The position numbers were made by a program, and so were the translations under genes. The notes below the pieces were generated by a model that saw only the letters and a list, made by a program, of their open reading frames with translations, had not been told where the DNA came from and searched no databases. Shown one piece after another: positions 20,598-30,604 of a stretch of 64,000 bases of DNA. Origin of the DNA: Williamsia deligens (lineage in GTDB: Bacteria > Actinomycetota > Actinomycetes > Mycobacteriales > Mycobacteriaceae); the NCBI RefSeq assembly GCF_024171765.1, contig NZ_JAMTCI010000001.1:62001-126000 (forward strand). Reading direction: 5' to 3'. Each line of letters starts with the position of its first letter. Position 1 is the stretch's first letter.

Positions 20598-20811
20598 CCG
20601 CCGCGGCCTGTTCGGCGGACAGGACGTTCTGCGCGTTCGCGTCGTCCCCGTCCTGAGCGGCGTCGGACTCCCCTCGTCCCGTCTCGTCGTCGTCCGGGCT
20701 GCGCCAGCCCGACTCGGCCTCGCCACGGCGGACACGATGGCGGCGGTCCACCGCGTCGAGGGTGCTGCGCGTCCGCGCGACGATCGCCTCGATCTGGTCG
20801 GCCGGGTTCAC
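20575..20811 (-). CDS. Small acidic hypothetical protein
   Basis: 78 residues, not recognised. An N-terminal helix (MNPADQIEAIVARTRSTLDAVDRRHRV) is followed by an acidic, probably disordered stretch. Its start overlaps the preceding Ala/Pro-rich gene by 4 bp (ATGA), which argues that it is real and translationally coupled. The last 23 bp overlap the converging hydrolase-like gene. It may be a partner or immunity-like companion of the secreted-type proteins upstream (inference). Confidence 0.55.
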   Translation of the reverse strand: MNPADQIEAIVARTRSTLDAVDRRHRVRRGEAESGWRSPDDDETGRGESDAAQDGDDANAQNVLSAEQAAAVSDAAGG

Positions 20812-22031
20812 CGGTCACCCGCGAGGGCGAGCCCGCCGTCGTCACCCGGGTCTGCGGAGCCCGACGGCCGCGACTCGTGGACGGCCGACTCCTGTGCTGT
20901 CGGTGGCGCGGCGGGTGCCCGTTCGAGGTCCGGCTGATCGACCGGAGGGTCATCGTCGACACGAAGGTTGAGCTGCGGGGCCGGAGCGGGCGCATCCGAC
21001 GCGGGCGGATCCGGCAGCAGTGGCCGCTCGACGGCCGGAGGACTGTCGGAAACGGCCGGTCTGTCGGGCACTGCCGGCCGGTCGGGATCAGCGGGCCGGT
21101 CTGTATCAGCGGGTCGCTCAGCGACCGGAGGACGTTCGACGACTGCAGTCATGGTGGGCCCGGGGTGCGCCTGTGGTCCGTGGTCCGGCGAGGGCACGTG
21201 ATCGCCACCATGCGGCGGGGACGCCGTCGTCGGGTCCGCGGGCGGGTGCAGGGCGGTGTCGACGAGGTGGGCAACCATGCTCGCGGCGCCCGCGACGGCG
21301 GTACCGGTCGCGGTGGCGACCGCGATCCCCGCTCCGGCCAACGCCGACACCATGGCCGACCCGTCGACCTCGATCCGCGTGGTCGGCGCGCGGGAGACGT
21401 CCGGCCGCGGACGCGCCGGCCCCGGGACCCCGATCGGGTCGGCGAGACGCCCGACGGCGCCGCCCAGCACGGACATCACCTCGGTCACCCCGGCCGCCGC
21501 GGCCGTGAGTGCCGCATCCACCGCCGCGACCGCCGCCTGCAGGATCGCGGCGATCGCCGACGCGTTCGCCGCGAGGTCGACGTGGGTGAGCTCGGCCAGG
21601 GCGCGACCTGCCACGACCGCGGTCGGGACCGCGGCCAGCGTCGCGTCGAGCGCGGTCCGCAGATCGCCGACACCCCGCGCGGCGGACTCCGTCGCGGACG
21701 CCGCGGTGCGCAGACGCCACGCGACCGCGTCGGCAGTGCCGCGAAGGTCGGACGCCGACGCGCCCGCCTCGCCCGCAGCCACGCCGCGGAACACGTGCGG
21801 CAGTTCGTCGGCGACGCGGTCGATGACGGTCGTCGCGGCACCCACGTCGTCGGCCAGGGTGCTCAGTCGACGGGCGTCGTGGGCGAGTGCGTCGACGTCG
21901 GCGGCGGCGATCGTGGCCAGCCTCGACTCCCAGTGACCGGGCGGTGGGATGGCCACGCCCACAGCCTCACCCAGGGGGGCCAGAGCGGTCACGAAGGCGA
22001 CGGCACGGTCGGCCGCGGGCACGGGGGTCAT
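20808..22031 (-). CDS. Ala/Pro-rich protein next to EspC-like gene (Rv3439c equivalent)
   Basis: 407 residues. The first 220 are helical and Ala-rich (DALAHDARRLSTLADDVGAA, ASDLRGTADAVAWRLR), like the helical domains of type VII secretion substrates. A small-residue hydrophobic stretch at about 230-260 follows, then a Pro-rich tail with repeated DRPA/ERPA units. The likely C-terminus is acidic. No enzymatic motif is seen. It overlaps the EspC-like gene upstream and the 78-residue gene downstream by 4 bp each, forming a three-gene cassette. It could be a secreted effector or a cell-wall protein; its secretion route is inferred only. Confidence 0.7.
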   Translation of the reverse strand: MTPVPAADRAVAFVTALAPLGEAVGVAIPPPGHWESRLATIAAADVDALAHDARRLSTLADDVGAATTVIDRVADELPHVFRGVAAGEAGASASDLRGTADAVAWRLRTAASATESAARGVGDLRTALDATLAAVPTAVVAGRALAELTHVDLAANASAIAAILQAAVAAVDAALTAAAAGVTEVMSVLGGAVGRLADPIGVPGPARPRPDVSRAPTTRIEVDGSAMVSALAGAGIAVATATGTAVAGAASMVAHLVDTALHPPADPTTASPPHGGDHVPSPDHGPQAHPGPTMTAVVERPPVAERPADTDRPADPDRPAVPDRPAVSDSPPAVERPLLPDPPASDAPAPAPQLNLRVDDDPPVDQPDLERAPAAPPTAQESAVHESRPSGSADPGDDGGLALAGDR

Positions 22032-22345
22032 GGCAGGGCGGAACCGGTCTCGGCGACAGCCCGTGCCGACGCCGTGTCCCGGGTGGCGATCGCGTCGGAG
22101 GCCTCCCGGAGCGCGTCGGCGAGGTACCGGGTGCGCGCGGAGAGTTCCGCGATCAGGGCCGGCACGGCCGCCACACCGGCCTCGTACTCGGCTGCGGCGT
22201 CAGTGGTGCCCTGCACGCGCTCGATGGGGTCGACGGTGAGCGCTCGAGACCGCGCGGCTCCGTCGGCGAGGCCGTCCGCCGCGCCCGCGAGGTCCGCGGC
22301 GAGCGCACGGACAGCCGCGGTGTCGATCTGGACGTGTCCGGTCAT
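22028..22345 (-). CDS. EspC-like (type VII secretion target-like) small protein, Rv3440c equivalent
   Basis: 105 residues, helix-turn-helix hairpin composition. The N-terminus MTGHVQIDTAAVRALAADLAGAADGLADGA resembles the ESX-1 EspC family (ACT/LDTxxLRxLAxxL pattern). No strict YxxxD/E export signal was found at the C-terminus (nearest is RYLADALREA). ATG 22345 was chosen; upstream residues of the open frame are Arg-rich. It is the first gene of the cassette with 20808-22031. Confidence 0.65.
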   Translation of the reverse strand: MTGHVQIDTAAVRALAADLAGAADGLADGAARSRALTVDPIERVQGTTDAAAEYEAGVAAVPALIAELSARTRYLADALREASDAIATRDTASARAVAETGSALP

Positions 22346-22454
22346 CCGCGCCTCCCCTGGTGCTCTCCTGCGTTGGACGCAGCACGAGCCGGTCCGGTTC
22401 CGGTGGGGGTCAGGATAACCCCGCCGACCGCGGGTCCGATCGGTGCGATCGAGG

Positions 22455-23150
22455 TCAGAGCAGGCCGTACGCGGCGACCGCATCGAGCAGTGCCCGTGGC
22501 CGGTCCGGGATCGGATCGGGCTGCACGAGCGCGAACCGACAGCCCAGCGCGCGGGCTCCGCCGTCGGCCTCCTCGCTGTCGCCGACCATGAGAGCGCGGT
22601 CGGCCGGGACCCCGAGGGCGTCGAGAGCCGCGGTGAACAGGTCGGGCGCGGGCTTCACCGCGCCCACCTCGTGCGACAGCGCCCACGCGGCGACGAGCCC
22701 GTCGAGGTCGACCCGGGCGAGGACCCGACGCAGGTCGAACGCGATGTTGCTGACGATGCCGACGGGGACGCCGCGGTCGTGCAGTGCGTGCAGCACCTCG
22801 GCCGTGTCCGGGTAGGGATCCCACGACGCCGGGTCCAGCACCCGTTCGTAGAGCGACTCGGCATGACCGGGCACCCGCAGCCCGCTCGCGCGCAGCACGG
22901 CGAGGTAGGCCCGGCGGTGCAGTTCCGGGTCGAGATCCCGGCGCTCCCAGGCGCGGACGTCGTCGGGGTCCAGATCAGACGGCACCCCGGTGGGCGCCGT
23001 CATCCGCCGGATCAGTTCCGCCTGCAGGCCGACGTCGATCGGCGACCCGTCCTCGTCGTGCAGTTCGGAGAACCACTCCGGACGCTCGGTGAACCGGAAC
23101 AGGGTGCCGGAGAAGTCGAACAGCACCGCCTCCACGGGCGCCACACTCAT
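22455..23150 (-). CDS. HAD-superfamily hydrolase
   Basis: 231 residues. Motif I is LFDFSGTLF: Asp12 nucleophile is present, but the usual acid/base Asp two residues on is Ser14, as in some HAD subgroups. Motif II is VSNIAFD, motif III Lys is in [13 protein letters not shown], motif IV is MVGDSEEAD. The cap is C1 helical. Substrate unknown. It overlaps the glmM stop by 4 bp, so it might act on a sugar phosphate or a side product of amino-sugar metabolism (inference). Confidence 0.85.
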   Translation of the reverse strand: MSVAPVEAVLFDFSGTLFRFTERPEWFSELHDEDGSPIDVGLQAELIRRMTAPTGVPSDLDPDDVRAWERRDLDPELHRRAYLAVLRASGLRVPGHAESLYERVLDPASWDPYPDTAEVLHALHDRGVPVGIVSNIAFDLRRVLARVDLDGLVAAWALSHEVGAVKPAPDLFTAALDALGVPADRALMVGDSEEADGGARALGCRFALVQPDPIPDRPRALLDAVAAYGLL

Positions 23151-24517
23151 CGGCCGACCGCGCCGACGACGTCGGCGATGCGACCGGCCACCTGCTGGGC
23201 GTGGGTCTGCGTCGAGGCCTCCACCATCACCCGCACCAACTGCTCGGTCCCGGAGGGACGGAGCAGCACGCGGCCGCCGTCCCCGAGTTCCCGCTCGGCC
23301 CCGGTGACGGCCTCGCGCACCGAATCAGCCTGTGCGACCGTGTGTTTGTCGACGACGGGGACGTTGATGAGCACCTGCGGCAGCGCGGTCACCACCGAGG
23401 CGAGCTCCGCCAGCGACTGCCCCGTCGCGGCCATGCGGGCCATCAGCAGCAGACCGGTGAGGATCCCGTCGCCGGTGGTGGCGTGCGCGGGGATCACGAC
23501 GTGTCCCGACTGCTCACCGCCCAGCGAGAACCCGCCCGCCCGGAGCTCCTCCACGACGTACCGGTCGCCGACGGCCGTGGTGCGTACCGCGACACCGGCC
23601 TGCCGCATGGCGATGTGCAGGCCGAGGTTGCTCATCACCGTCGCGACGAGGGTGTCCTCGTGCAGATGGCCGGCATCCTTCATGGCCAGGGCGAGGACGG
23701 CGAGAATCGCGTCGCCGTCCACGGGACGTCCGAGGTGGTCCACGGCCAGACACCGATCCGCGTCACCGTCGTGCGCGAGACCCAGATCGGCGCCGTGACG
23801 CCGGACGGCGTCGGCGACGACGTCGATGTGCGTCGACCCGCACCCCTCGTTGATCGAGTAGCCGTCGGGGTCGGCATGGATGGCGACGACCCGTGCACCC
23901 GCGGCCTCGTACGCCTGCGGCGCAACGGAACTGGCGGCACCGTTGGCGCAGTCGACGACCACCGTCAGACCCGTGAGGGACGCGGTGGTGGCGTGCGCGA
24001 GGTGCGACAGGTAGTCGGTCGCCGCATCGGCGATGTCGACGACGCGACCGATCCGCGCGCCGGTCGCGCGCGCGCCGTCGGATGCGTCGTCCATCCGCGC
24101 CTCGACGGCGGCCTCGACCTCGTCGGGGAGCTTGTGCCCGCCGGCGGCGAACAGCTTGATCCCGTTGTCGGGCATCGGGTTGTGCGACGCGGAGATCATG
24201 ACGCCGAACGCCGCGTCGTGGTGGGCGGTGAGGAAGGCGACCGCCGGGGTGGGCAACACCCCCACGCGCAGGGCGTCCACGCCGGCGGCGGTCAGACCCG
24301 CACACACCGCGGCCTCGAGCATCTCCCCCGACGCACGCGGGTCGCGACCCACCACCGCGACCGGTCGCGCGCCCGGCGATGTCGGAGCGATCCCGCTGTC
24401 GGCGATGCCGCTCGTCAGTTCCGCCGCGGCGGCGCGGGCGACCCGCATCGCCAGCTCCGGCGTCAGGTCGCCGTTGGCCAGACCGCGCACGCCGTCGGTG
24501 CCGAAATACTGTGCCAC
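23147..24517 (-). CDS. glmM: Phosphoglucosamine mutase
   Basis: 456 residues; converts glucosamine-6-P to glucosamine-1-P for UDP-GlcNAc. The phosphoserine loop is [18 protein letters not shown], metal loop DGDADRC, sugar loop GGEQSGH, and phosphate loop [12 protein letters not shown]. Start GTG 24517 ([12 protein letters not shown]) has GGGAGGGAAC upstream; upstream codons do not fit the family. It follows rpsI across a terminator, as in M. tuberculosis (Rv3441c). Confidence 0.97.
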   Translation of the reverse strand: MAQYFGTDGVRGLANGDLTPELAMRVARAAAAELTSGIADSGIAPTSPGARPVAVVGRDPRASGEMLEAAVCAGLTAAGVDALRVGVLPTPAVAFLTAHHDAAFGVMISASHNPMPDNGIKLFAAGGHKLPDEVEAAVEARMDDASDGARATGARIGRVVDIADAATDYLSHLAHATTASLTGLTVVVDCANGAASSVAPQAYEAAGARVVAIHADPDGYSINEGCGSTHIDVVADAVRRHGADLGLAHDGDADRCLAVDHLGRPVDGDAILAVLALAMKDAGHLHEDTLVATVMSNLGLHIAMRQAGVAVRTTAVGDRYVVEELRAGGFSLGGEQSGHVVIPAHATTGDGILTGLLLMARMAATGQSLAELASVVTALPQVLINVPVVDKHTVAQADSVREAVTGAERELGDGGRVLLRPSGTEQLVRVMVEASTQTHAQQVAGRIADVVGAVGR

Positions 24518-24570
24518 AGTTGCTGTTCCCTCCCGTGGTCGTCCGGGCCGATCACGCCCGGGATAGCACA

Positions 24571-24605
24571 CGAGCAGGTGTCCGGTGGTGCTGGACACCT
24601 GCTCG
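24571..24605. terminator. terminator hairpin after rpsI
   Basis: CGAGCAGGTGTCC (24571-24583) and its exact complement (24593-24605) form a 13-bp stem with a 9-nt loop, 38 bp past the rpsI stop and before glmM. Confidence 0.75.
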
Positions 24606-24643
24606 GTGCGGTGCATGCACCGGTCGATGCCGGTGCGAGCGCG

Positions 24644-25165
24644 TCAGCGCTTGGAGTACTGCGACGCCTTGCGCGCCTTCTTCAGTCCGTACTTCTTGCG
24701 CTCGACGGCGCGGGGGTCACGGGTGAGGAAGCCGGCCTTCTTCAGCGCGGGACGATCGTCCGGCGCGACCTCGATGAGGGCGCGGGCGATGGCCAGACGC
24801 AGCGCACCGGCCTGGCCCGAGGGGCCGCCGCCGACGAGCTTGGCGAAGATGTCGAACGACTCGGTGCGCTCCACGGTGACCAGCGGGGCCTTGATCAGCT
24901 GCTGGTGGACCTTGTTCGGGAAGTACGCCTCGAGCGAGCGGCCGTTCAGGGTGAACTGCCCGCTGCCCGGCGTCATGCGCACGCGGACGACGGCCTCCTT
25001 GCGGCGACCGACGGTCTGGATGGGGCGGTCGATGTAGACCGGCGCGGCGACGGCGACATCGGTGTCGACGTCGGTCACCTCGGTGCCGGTGGCCTCGTCG
25101 ACGACATAGTCGTCGGAGGCGACCTCGACGTTGTCGCCGATGGTGTTCTCGAGGGGCTCGGTCAC
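24644..25165 (-). CDS. rpsI: 30S ribosomal protein S9
   Basis: 173 residues. The S9 core starts near residue 50 ([20 protein letters not shown]) and ends with the conserved [14 protein letters not shown] tail that reaches the P-site tRNA. It has an acidic N-terminal extension of about 45 residues, as in other Mycobacteriales. GTG 25165 overlaps the rplM stop (GTGA). Confidence 0.96.
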   Translation of the reverse strand: MTEPLENTIGDNVEVASDDYVVDEATGTEVTDVDTDVAVAAPVYIDRPIQTVGRRKEAVVRVRMTPGSGQFTLNGRSLEAYFPNKVHQQLIKAPLVTVERTESFDIFAKLVGGGPSGQAGALRLAIARALIEVAPDDRPALKKAGFLTRDPRAVERKKYGLKKARKASQYSKR

Positions 25166-25605
25166 TGGGACACCTGCTTGATCTCGTAGGGAGCGGGGCT
25201 CTGTGCGGCGTGGGGGTGGTCGGGGCCTGCGTAGACCTTGAGCTTGCTGATCATGGCGCGGCCCAGCTTGTTCTTGGGCAGCATGCCGTTCACGGCCTTC
25301 TCGATGACACGCTCGGGGCGGGTCGCGAGGAGCTCGGCGGTGGTGCGCTTGGAGAGACCACCCGGGTGGCCCGAGTGCCGGTAGTGGAAGGTCCGCTCGG
25401 CCTTGTTGCTGGTCACGGCGACCTTGTCGGCGTTGATGATGACGACGAAGTCGCCACCGTCCATGTGCGGGGCGTAGGTCGGCTTGTGCTTGCCGCGGAG
25501 AAGGTTCGCGGTCTGCACGGCGAGACGACCGAGCACCACGTCGCTGGCGTCGATGACATGCCACGCACGCGTGATGTCACCGGCCTTCGGGCTGTAGGTG
25601 GGCAC
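25162..25605 (-). CDS. rplM: 50S ribosomal protein L13
   Basis: 147 residues, full length: [27 protein letters not shown] at the N-terminus and the family signature [28 protein letters not shown]. Starts at GTG 25605 ([10 protein letters not shown]). It is transcribed with rpsI from a promoter about 165-190 bp upstream, leaving a long leader. Confidence 0.97.
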   Translation of the reverse strand: MPTYSPKAGDITRAWHVIDASDVVLGRLAVQTANLLRGKHKPTYAPHMDGGDFVVIINADKVAVTSNKAERTFHYRHSGHPGGLSKRTTAELLATRPERVIEKAVNGMLPKNKLGRAMISKLKVYAGPDHPHAAQSPAPYEIKQVSQ

Positions 25606-25768
25606 AGATGTATCCGTTCCGTGTTCAGGTGGACCGGTCCTCGAGAGGATCGGGGCTGGTCGGGCGCTGCGGCAGGGGACCTCTCCCGGCGACCAGTGGG
25701 GACCCGGGAGCCCGGTGACCCTCAGGTCGGGACGAGCCTGACCTGCGGGTGCCGCGCACCAGCGGTCC

Positions 25769-25798
25769 AGAGTACGGGCCGCCTGCCTGACCGGTCAA
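25769..25798 (-). promoter_or_regulatory. rplM-rpsI promoter
   Basis: On the minus strand TTGACC (25793-25798) and TACTCT (25769-25774) are separated by 18 bp. The transcription start would be near 25762, giving a leader of roughly 155 nt with dyads such as CAGGTC-N11-GACCTG. The leader could mediate ribosomal-protein feedback. Confidence 0.6.
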
Positions 25799-25816
25799 AA
25801 CAGCACCGACCGGTCC

Positions 25817-27076
25817 TCACAGGGGCGCTATCGCCACCGATCCGACGGCGGCGGCGCACGCGGCGTCCACCGACTGGCCCTGCGAGCCCGGCTGGCAGCC
25901 GATGCTGACCTGCAGCGCCGACTCGACGACGACATACCAGCGGATCGGGGCACCCGAACCGGGGGTCTCGCGATAGCTGATGACCTCGCGTCCGGCGTAG
26001 CTGGTGGTCGCGGAGAACTCGGCCACCGAGGCCGCGCCCCGTTGACCGAGTCGGTTGCGCAGGCTGGTCGCCACCGACGCCGGTGTCGAGTCGGCCCGGA
26101 CCGAGTTCTCGACCACCAGCAGACGACGGTCGTCAGATGGTGCGGCGATGCTGGTGAAGCCGATCGCGCCGGTGTCGTCGGCCGGGTCCGAGGTGCGGTT
26201 CCATCCCGACGGCACGGTCAGGGTCACGCGACCGATCTGCGCGGTGACACCCGCCGGCGCAGTCGGCTTCGCGTCGTCGCCGCCACCGGTCCACACGACT
26301 GCGGCGACCACGGCGATCACGGCCACCAGCCCGGCCGCGACCGCGGCGGCGAGCGCGGCGGCGAGCGTCGTGCGCGACACGCCCCGACTGGGCGTGGGAG
26401 GGCGCGGGGCCGGTGGGCGGGCCGGCCGTCGTGGGCCGAATCGGTGCAGCACCGCGCGGTCGATCGCCGCGAGACGCCCCGTGGGTGTCGCGTCGGCGAG
26501 GAGGTCGAGCACCTCGCGGACACGGCCGTCGCGGTCCCCGTCGACGAGGATCGCCTCGACCGTGTCGTCCACGAGGTCGCCGAGGCTGTCGGCGGGGACA
26601 TCGGCGTCGAGGACGTGGGTGCGGGCGATGCGCCACCGGTCACGGGCCCGGTGCAGCCGGTGGACGTCGACGCGGTCGTCGTGGGCCTCCACGACGACGC
26701 AGACCTGCACCGACGACTCGAGATGGGTGGCGGCGATCAGCGCGGCGCGGGGGAGGTCGTCGACGACGGTGGTCGCCGAGTCGTCCAAGACGGCGTGCAC
26801 CGCGGCGAGGACGACGTCGACGCGGCGACTCCCCCACGTGCTGGGGTGGGCGACCGTCACCGACGCCGGCTGCGTCCCACCGAGGACCTGTGCGACCGAC
26901 GACGCCCAGGCGTCGCGGGTGGACCGGCGGCGACCGCCGACCACCACCGACGGGGCGTCTATCGCCGCGACGAGGGAGCCGATCCGGACCCCTGAACCCG
27001 TGGATGCCTCGAGGCGTCCGTAGGCGACGTCCACGACGACCCCGACACGCGGGGACGTGTCGACGGCGTGGGTCAC
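25817..27076 (-). CDS. Type VII secretion-associated protein, Rv3446c/TIGR03931 type
   Basis: 419 residues. The N-terminal half is Val/Ala rich and probably cytoplasmic (VGVVVDVAYGRLEASTGSG, repeated DDRVDVHRLHRARD). One membrane segment is at about 240-272, followed by an extracytoplasmic C-terminal domain (IGRVTLTVPSGWNRT ... SYRETPGSGAPIRWYVVVESALQVSIGCQPGS) like the TIGR03931 domain. GTG 27076 chosen since upstream codons overlap ispH. In M. tuberculosis the equivalent gene sits in the ESX-4 locus next to esxT/esxU and eccC4; none of these are present here. Confidence 0.75.
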   Translation of the reverse strand: MTHAVDTSPRVGVVVDVAYGRLEASTGSGVRIGSLVAAIDAPSVVVGGRRRSTRDAWASSVAQVLGGTQPASVTVAHPSTWGSRRVDVVLAAVHAVLDDSATTVVDDLPRAALIAATHLESSVQVCVVVEAHDDRVDVHRLHRARDRWRIARTHVLDADVPADSLGDLVDDTVEAILVDGDRDGRVREVLDLLADATPTGRLAAIDRAVLHRFGPRRPARPPAPRPPTPSRGVSRTTLAAALAAAVAAGLVAVIAVVAAVVWTGGGDDAKPTAPAGVTAQIGRVTLTVPSGWNRTSDPADDTGAIGFTSIAAPSDDRRLLVVENSVRADSTPASVATSLRNRLGQRGAASVAEFSATTSYAGREVISYRETPGSGAPIRWYVVVESALQVSIGCQPGSQGQSVDAACAAAVGSVAIAPL

Positions 27077-27083
27077 CGGCGGG

Positions 27084-28040
27084 TCAGCCTGCGGTACGCG
27101 CGGGCCGCAACTCGCGCGGCAGCGCGAACGTGAGCGTCTCGTTGGCCGTGGTGACCGTCTCGACGGAGGAGTACCCGTGCTCGGCCAGCAGGTCGAGCAC
27201 ACCACGCACCAGCACCTCGGGCACCGACGCCCCTGAGGTGACACCGACAGTGGTCACGCCGTCGAGCCAGGCGGCGTCGATGTCGCGGGCGTAGTCGACC
27301 AGGTGGGACGCCGACGCACCGGCCTGCAACGCCACCTCGACCAGACGGACGGAGTTCGAGGAGTTGCGCGACCCGACGACGATCACGAGGTCGCACTGCG
27401 GCGCCATGGCCTTCACCGCGACCTGCCGGTTCTGGGTGGCGTAGCAGATGTCGTCGCTGGGCGGGTCCTGCAACAGCGGGAACCGCTCGCGCAGCTTCGA
27501 GACGGTCTCCATGGTCTCGTCGACCGACAGCGTCGTCTGCGACAGCCACACGAGCTTCGACTCGTCCCGCACCTCTACGGCCTCGACGCTCTCGGGTCCG
27601 TCGACGAGCTGGATGTGTTCAGGCGCCTCGCCTGCGGTCCCCTCGACCTCCTCGTGACCCTCGTGGCCGATGAGGAGGATGTCGTAGTCGTCGCGGGCGA
27701 AGCGCTTGGCCTCCTGGTGGACCTTCGTCACCAGCGGGCAGGCGGCGTCGATGGTGCGCAGGTTGCGCTGCGCCGCCGACGCGTGGACGGCCGGGGACAC
27801 ACCGTGCGCGGAGAACACGACCAGCGCGCCCTCGGGCACCTCGTCGGTCTCCTCCACGAACACCACGCCGCGCTCGGTGAGCGTCTCGACGACGTGCTTG
27901 TTGTGCACGATCTCCTTGCGGACGTACACGGGGGCGCCGTGCTTCTCGAGGGCGCGCTCGACCGTCTCGATGGCGCGATCGACACCCGCGCAGTACCCGC
28001 GCGGCTCGGCCAGGAGGACACGTTTGCCGGAATCGCTCAT
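27084..28040 (-). CDS. ispH: 4-hydroxy-3-methylbut-2-enyl diphosphate reductase
   Basis: 318 residues, last step of the MEP isoprenoid pathway, an Fe-S enzyme. The three cluster Cys are in [26 protein letters not shown] and [11 protein letters not shown]; the catalytic Glu lies in the [12 protein letters not shown] region pattern. ATG 28040 ([17 protein letters not shown]) chosen. It ends 7 bp before the type VII-associated gene starts, is divergent from the lipid-droplet protein gene, and corresponds to lytB2 (Rv1110). Confidence 0.97.
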   Translation of the reverse strand: MSDSGKRVLLAEPRGYCAGVDRAIETVERALEKHGAPVYVRKEIVHNKHVVETLTERGVVFVEETDEVPEGALVVFSAHGVSPAVHASAAQRNLRTIDAACPLVTKVHQEAKRFARDDYDILLIGHEGHEEVEGTAGEAPEHIQLVDGPESVEAVEVRDESKLVWLSQTTLSVDETMETVSKLRERFPLLQDPPSDDICYATQNRQVAVKAMAPQCDLVIVVGSRNSSNSVRLVEVALQAGASASHLVDYARDIDAAWLDGVTTVGVTSGASVPEVLVRGVLDLLAEHGYSSVETVTTANETLTFALPRELRPARTAG

Positions 28041-28129
28041 GAGCCCAGGATACGGGCTGTGCGCGGTGCCGGGGGACGCGCCCGCGCGCCGCGGTGGTGA
28101 GGCCGGGGGCGATGAGGCAAGCTCGTGCC

Positions 28130-28981
28130 ATGATCCGCCCACCCTTCGCCGCCCGTGTGATGACCGGTCTGCTCGTCACCGCCATCGAGGAGACGAGGAA
28201 GCTCCCCACCACCGCGGTGACGCTCCCCATGACGGCCGTGAGCACCACCGTGCAGGTCGCCATGCGACTCCAGCAGAACATCGCGGAGCTGGCGATCAAG
28301 GGCGACGACGCTCTCGACTCGTGGTTCCACCGCGCGGAGGAGCAGCCGTCGTGGGCCACGTTCGACGAGGACCTGCCTCACGAGGACCTACGAGACGACT
28401 TCGGCGACGAGGACCCGACCACGGCGGTGACATCGCTGAGCGCGGTCCCCGACCCGACACCGGCACCTGCCGCCGAGGCTCCGACGGCCCCGGCCGAGAA
28501 GGCCCCCGCCAAGAAGACGTCGGCCGAGAAAGCGCCCCCGGCGACGGCCCCGGCCGCGAAGTCCGCCCCGGCGAAGAAGGCACCGGCGACGAAGGCCCCC
28601 GCCGCGAAGTCCGCGGCCACGAAGGCACCGGCGAAAAAGTCCGCGCCGTCGACCGGCGACGCCCCGTCGGGCGACGGTCCGGCCGGCCCCGACGCCGACG
28701 CGATCACCGCGAAGGGACGTTTCGCGCTGTACAGCGCGGCGCCGGACACCGTGTTGCGCTCCGAGGTCGACGCCGACCCGACGCCCACACCGGCGGACGC
28801 ACCGGAGATCGTCGAGTTCCTCGACTACGACTCCCTGACCCTCGCGCAGCTGCGCGCGAAGATCCGCAGCATCGACGTCGACGACCTGCGGACCCTGGTC
28901 GACTACGAGCGCAGCCACCGTGGTCGGGCCCCGTTCGCCACGATGCTCGACAACCGGATCGCCGCCGCCGGCGCCAAGTGA
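28130..28981 (+). CDS. Lipid droplet-associated protein (MLDS/TadA-like, Rv1109c equivalent)
   Basis: 283 residues. N-terminus [26 protein letters not shown] forms the membrane-binding or amphipathic part. A central Lys/Ala/Pro region has many PAKKA/APAKK units, like the heparin-binding haemagglutinin tail. The C-terminal helical domain ([37 protein letters not shown]) is the conserved part. The Rhodococcus homologue coats triacylglycerol droplets and controls their size. It is divergent from ispH and its stop overlaps xseA (GTGA). Alternative start ATG 28112. Confidence 0.85.
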   Translation: MIRPPFAARVMTGLLVTAIEETRKLPTTAVTLPMTAVSTTVQVAMRLQQNIAELAIKGDDALDSWFHRAEEQPSWATFDEDLPHEDLRDDFGDEDPTTAVTSLSAVPDPTPAPAAEAPTAPAEKAPAKKTSAEKAPPATAPAAKSAPAKKAPATKAPAAKSAATKAPAKKSAPSTGDAPSGDGPAGPDADAITAKGRFALYSAAPDTVLRSEVDADPTPTPADAPEIVEFLDYDSLTLAQLRAKIRSIDVDDLRTLVDYERSHRGRAPFATMLDNRIAAAGAK

Positions 28982-30294
28982 CCCCGGGCCCCGGCGGACC
29001 GGGCCCCTCCAGCCCCGGCGGGCCGGGCCGATCCACCCCGGACGCCCCGTGGCCGGTCCGCACCCTCAACGCGAAGATCGGCGACTGGATCCACCGCCTC
29101 GGCCAGGTGTGGGTCGAGGGCCAGATCACACAGATCAGCCGCAGGCCGGGGACCAAGACCGCGTTCCTGCAACTGCGGGATCCCTCGGCCGACATGTCGA
29201 TCACCGTGACGTGCCAGCCGATCGTCCTCGACCGCGCGGAGGTGCCGCTCACCGAGGGCGCGCGCGTCGTGATGGCCGGGCGCCCGTCGTTCTACCCCGG
29301 CCGCGCGTCACTGTCGTTGCGGGTCACCGAGATCCGTCCGGTCGGCATCGGCGAGCTGCTGGCCCGGATCGAGCGCCTGCGTCGACTGCTCGACGCGGAG
29401 GGGCTGTTCGATGCCCGCCTGAAGCGACCGGTGCCGTTCCTCCCACGAGGCGTCGGACTGATCACGGGCCGTGCCGGTGCCGCCGAGCGGGACGTCCTGT
29501 CGGTCGCCCACGACCGCTGGCCCGCAGTGCGTTTCGAGGTCCGCAACACCCCGGTGCAGGGTCCGACGGCCGTCCCCGCGATCCTGCGCGCACTGGCCGA
29601 CCTCGACGCCGACCCGGCTGTGGACGTCATCGTCATCGCCCGGGGCGGCGGCTCGGTCGAGGACCTGCTCCCCTTCTCCGACGAGGCGCTGTGCCGTGCC
29701 GTGTCCGTCGCGACCACACCGGTGGTGTCCGCGATCGGCCACGAACCCGACCATCCCCTGCTCGATCTCGTGGCGGACCTGCGCGCCGCGACACCCACCG
29801 ACGCGGCGAAGCGGGTCGTGCCCGACGTGGCCGCGGAACTCGCCGGCCTCACCGAGATGCGCGCCCGCAGCGCAGGCGCCCTGAGGAACTGGGTCGCCCG
29901 CGAGAAGCACGCACTCGACTCGCTGCGCGCACGGCCGGTCCTCGCCGATCCCCTGCGACTCGTCGACGACCGCATCGATGCCGTCGAGCGCGCGGTCACG
30001 TCCGCGCGGCGGGAGATCGCCCGGTACGTGGGCTTCGAAGAGCATCGCATCGAGAACTTCGCCGCCCGGCTGGCGACACTCGGTCCCGCGCAGACCCTGG
30101 CCCGCGGCTACGCGGTGGTGCAGCGGCTGTCGGGCGACGAGGATCCGCATGTCGTCGGATCCGTGGACGACATGCCCATCGGCACCCAGCTGCGGGTCCG
30201 CGTGGTCGACGGGGCGATGCGCGCCGCCGTCATGCAGCCCGACCGCCCGCTGCGCGCCCCGCGCACCGCACCGACGAAGGACGACCGAGGATGA
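28978..30294 (+). CDS. xseA: Exodeoxyribonuclease VII large subunit
   Basis: 438 residues. The OB-fold N-domain starts at [24 protein letters not shown], then the catalytic domain with [38 protein letters not shown] and [27 protein letters not shown], then coiled coil (about 290-380) and a C-terminal segment with [13 protein letters not shown] 28978 overlaps the upstream stop. The first 20 residues are Gly/Pro-rich low complexity, so the true start could be slightly later. With XseB it degrades single-stranded DNA. Confidence 0.95.
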   Translation: MTPGPGGPGPSSPGGPGRSTPDAPWPVRTLNAKIGDWIHRLGQVWVEGQITQISRRPGTKTAFLQLRDPSADMSITVTCQPIVLDRAEVPLTEGARVVMAGRPSFYPGRASLSLRVTEIRPVGIGELLARIERLRRLLDAEGLFDARLKRPVPFLPRGVGLITGRAGAAERDVLSVAHDRWPAVRFEVRNTPVQGPTAVPAILRALADLDADPAVDVIVIARGGGSVEDLLPFSDEALCRAVSVATTPVVSAIGHEPDHPLLDLVADLRAATPTDAAKRVVPDVAAELAGLTEMRARSAGALRNWVAREKHALDSLRARPVLADPLRLVDDRIDAVERAVTSARREIARYVGFEEHRIENFAARLATLGPAQTLARGYAVVQRLSGDEDPHVVGSVDDMPIGTQLRVRVVDGAMRAAVMQPDRPLRAPRTAPTKDDRG

Positions 30295-30566
30295 GCCCCG
30301 ACAAGACCACCGACGAGCCCACGCCCATCGACGAACTGGGGTATGAGCAGGCCCGCGACGAGCTGGTGGCCGTGGTGAAGACCCTCGAACAGGGCGGGCT
30401 CGACCTCGACGCGTCGTTGGCGCTGTGGGAGCGCGGCGAGGCCCTGGCCCGTCGGTGCGAGGACCACCTGGAAGGGGCCCGCCGGCGGATCGAGACCGCG
30501 CTCGGTGAGGTCCCCGACGACGAGGACGGCGATCTCGAGGACGATTCCGACGACGACGAGGACTGA
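30291..30566 (+). CDS. xseB: Exodeoxyribonuclease VII small subunit
   Basis: 91 residues. The conserved core is [44 protein letters not shown] (XseB helical hairpin), followed by an unusually acidic tail ([16 protein letters not shown]). ATG 30291 overlaps the xseA stop by 4 bp. Confidence 0.95.
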   Translation: MSPDKTTDEPTPIDELGYEQARDELVAVVKTLEQGGLDLDASLALWERGEALARRCEDHLEGARRRIETALGEVPDDEDGDLEDDSDDDED

Positions 30567-30604
30567 CGCCGGCGGCGTCCTGACGTGCCCGAGTCGGCGG
30601 CGGG

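Noticed and set aside
28500-28660. Tandem DNA repeat in the lipid-droplet gene
   Set aside because: It is coding low complexity for Lys/Ala/Pro units, typical for this protein family, not an independent element.
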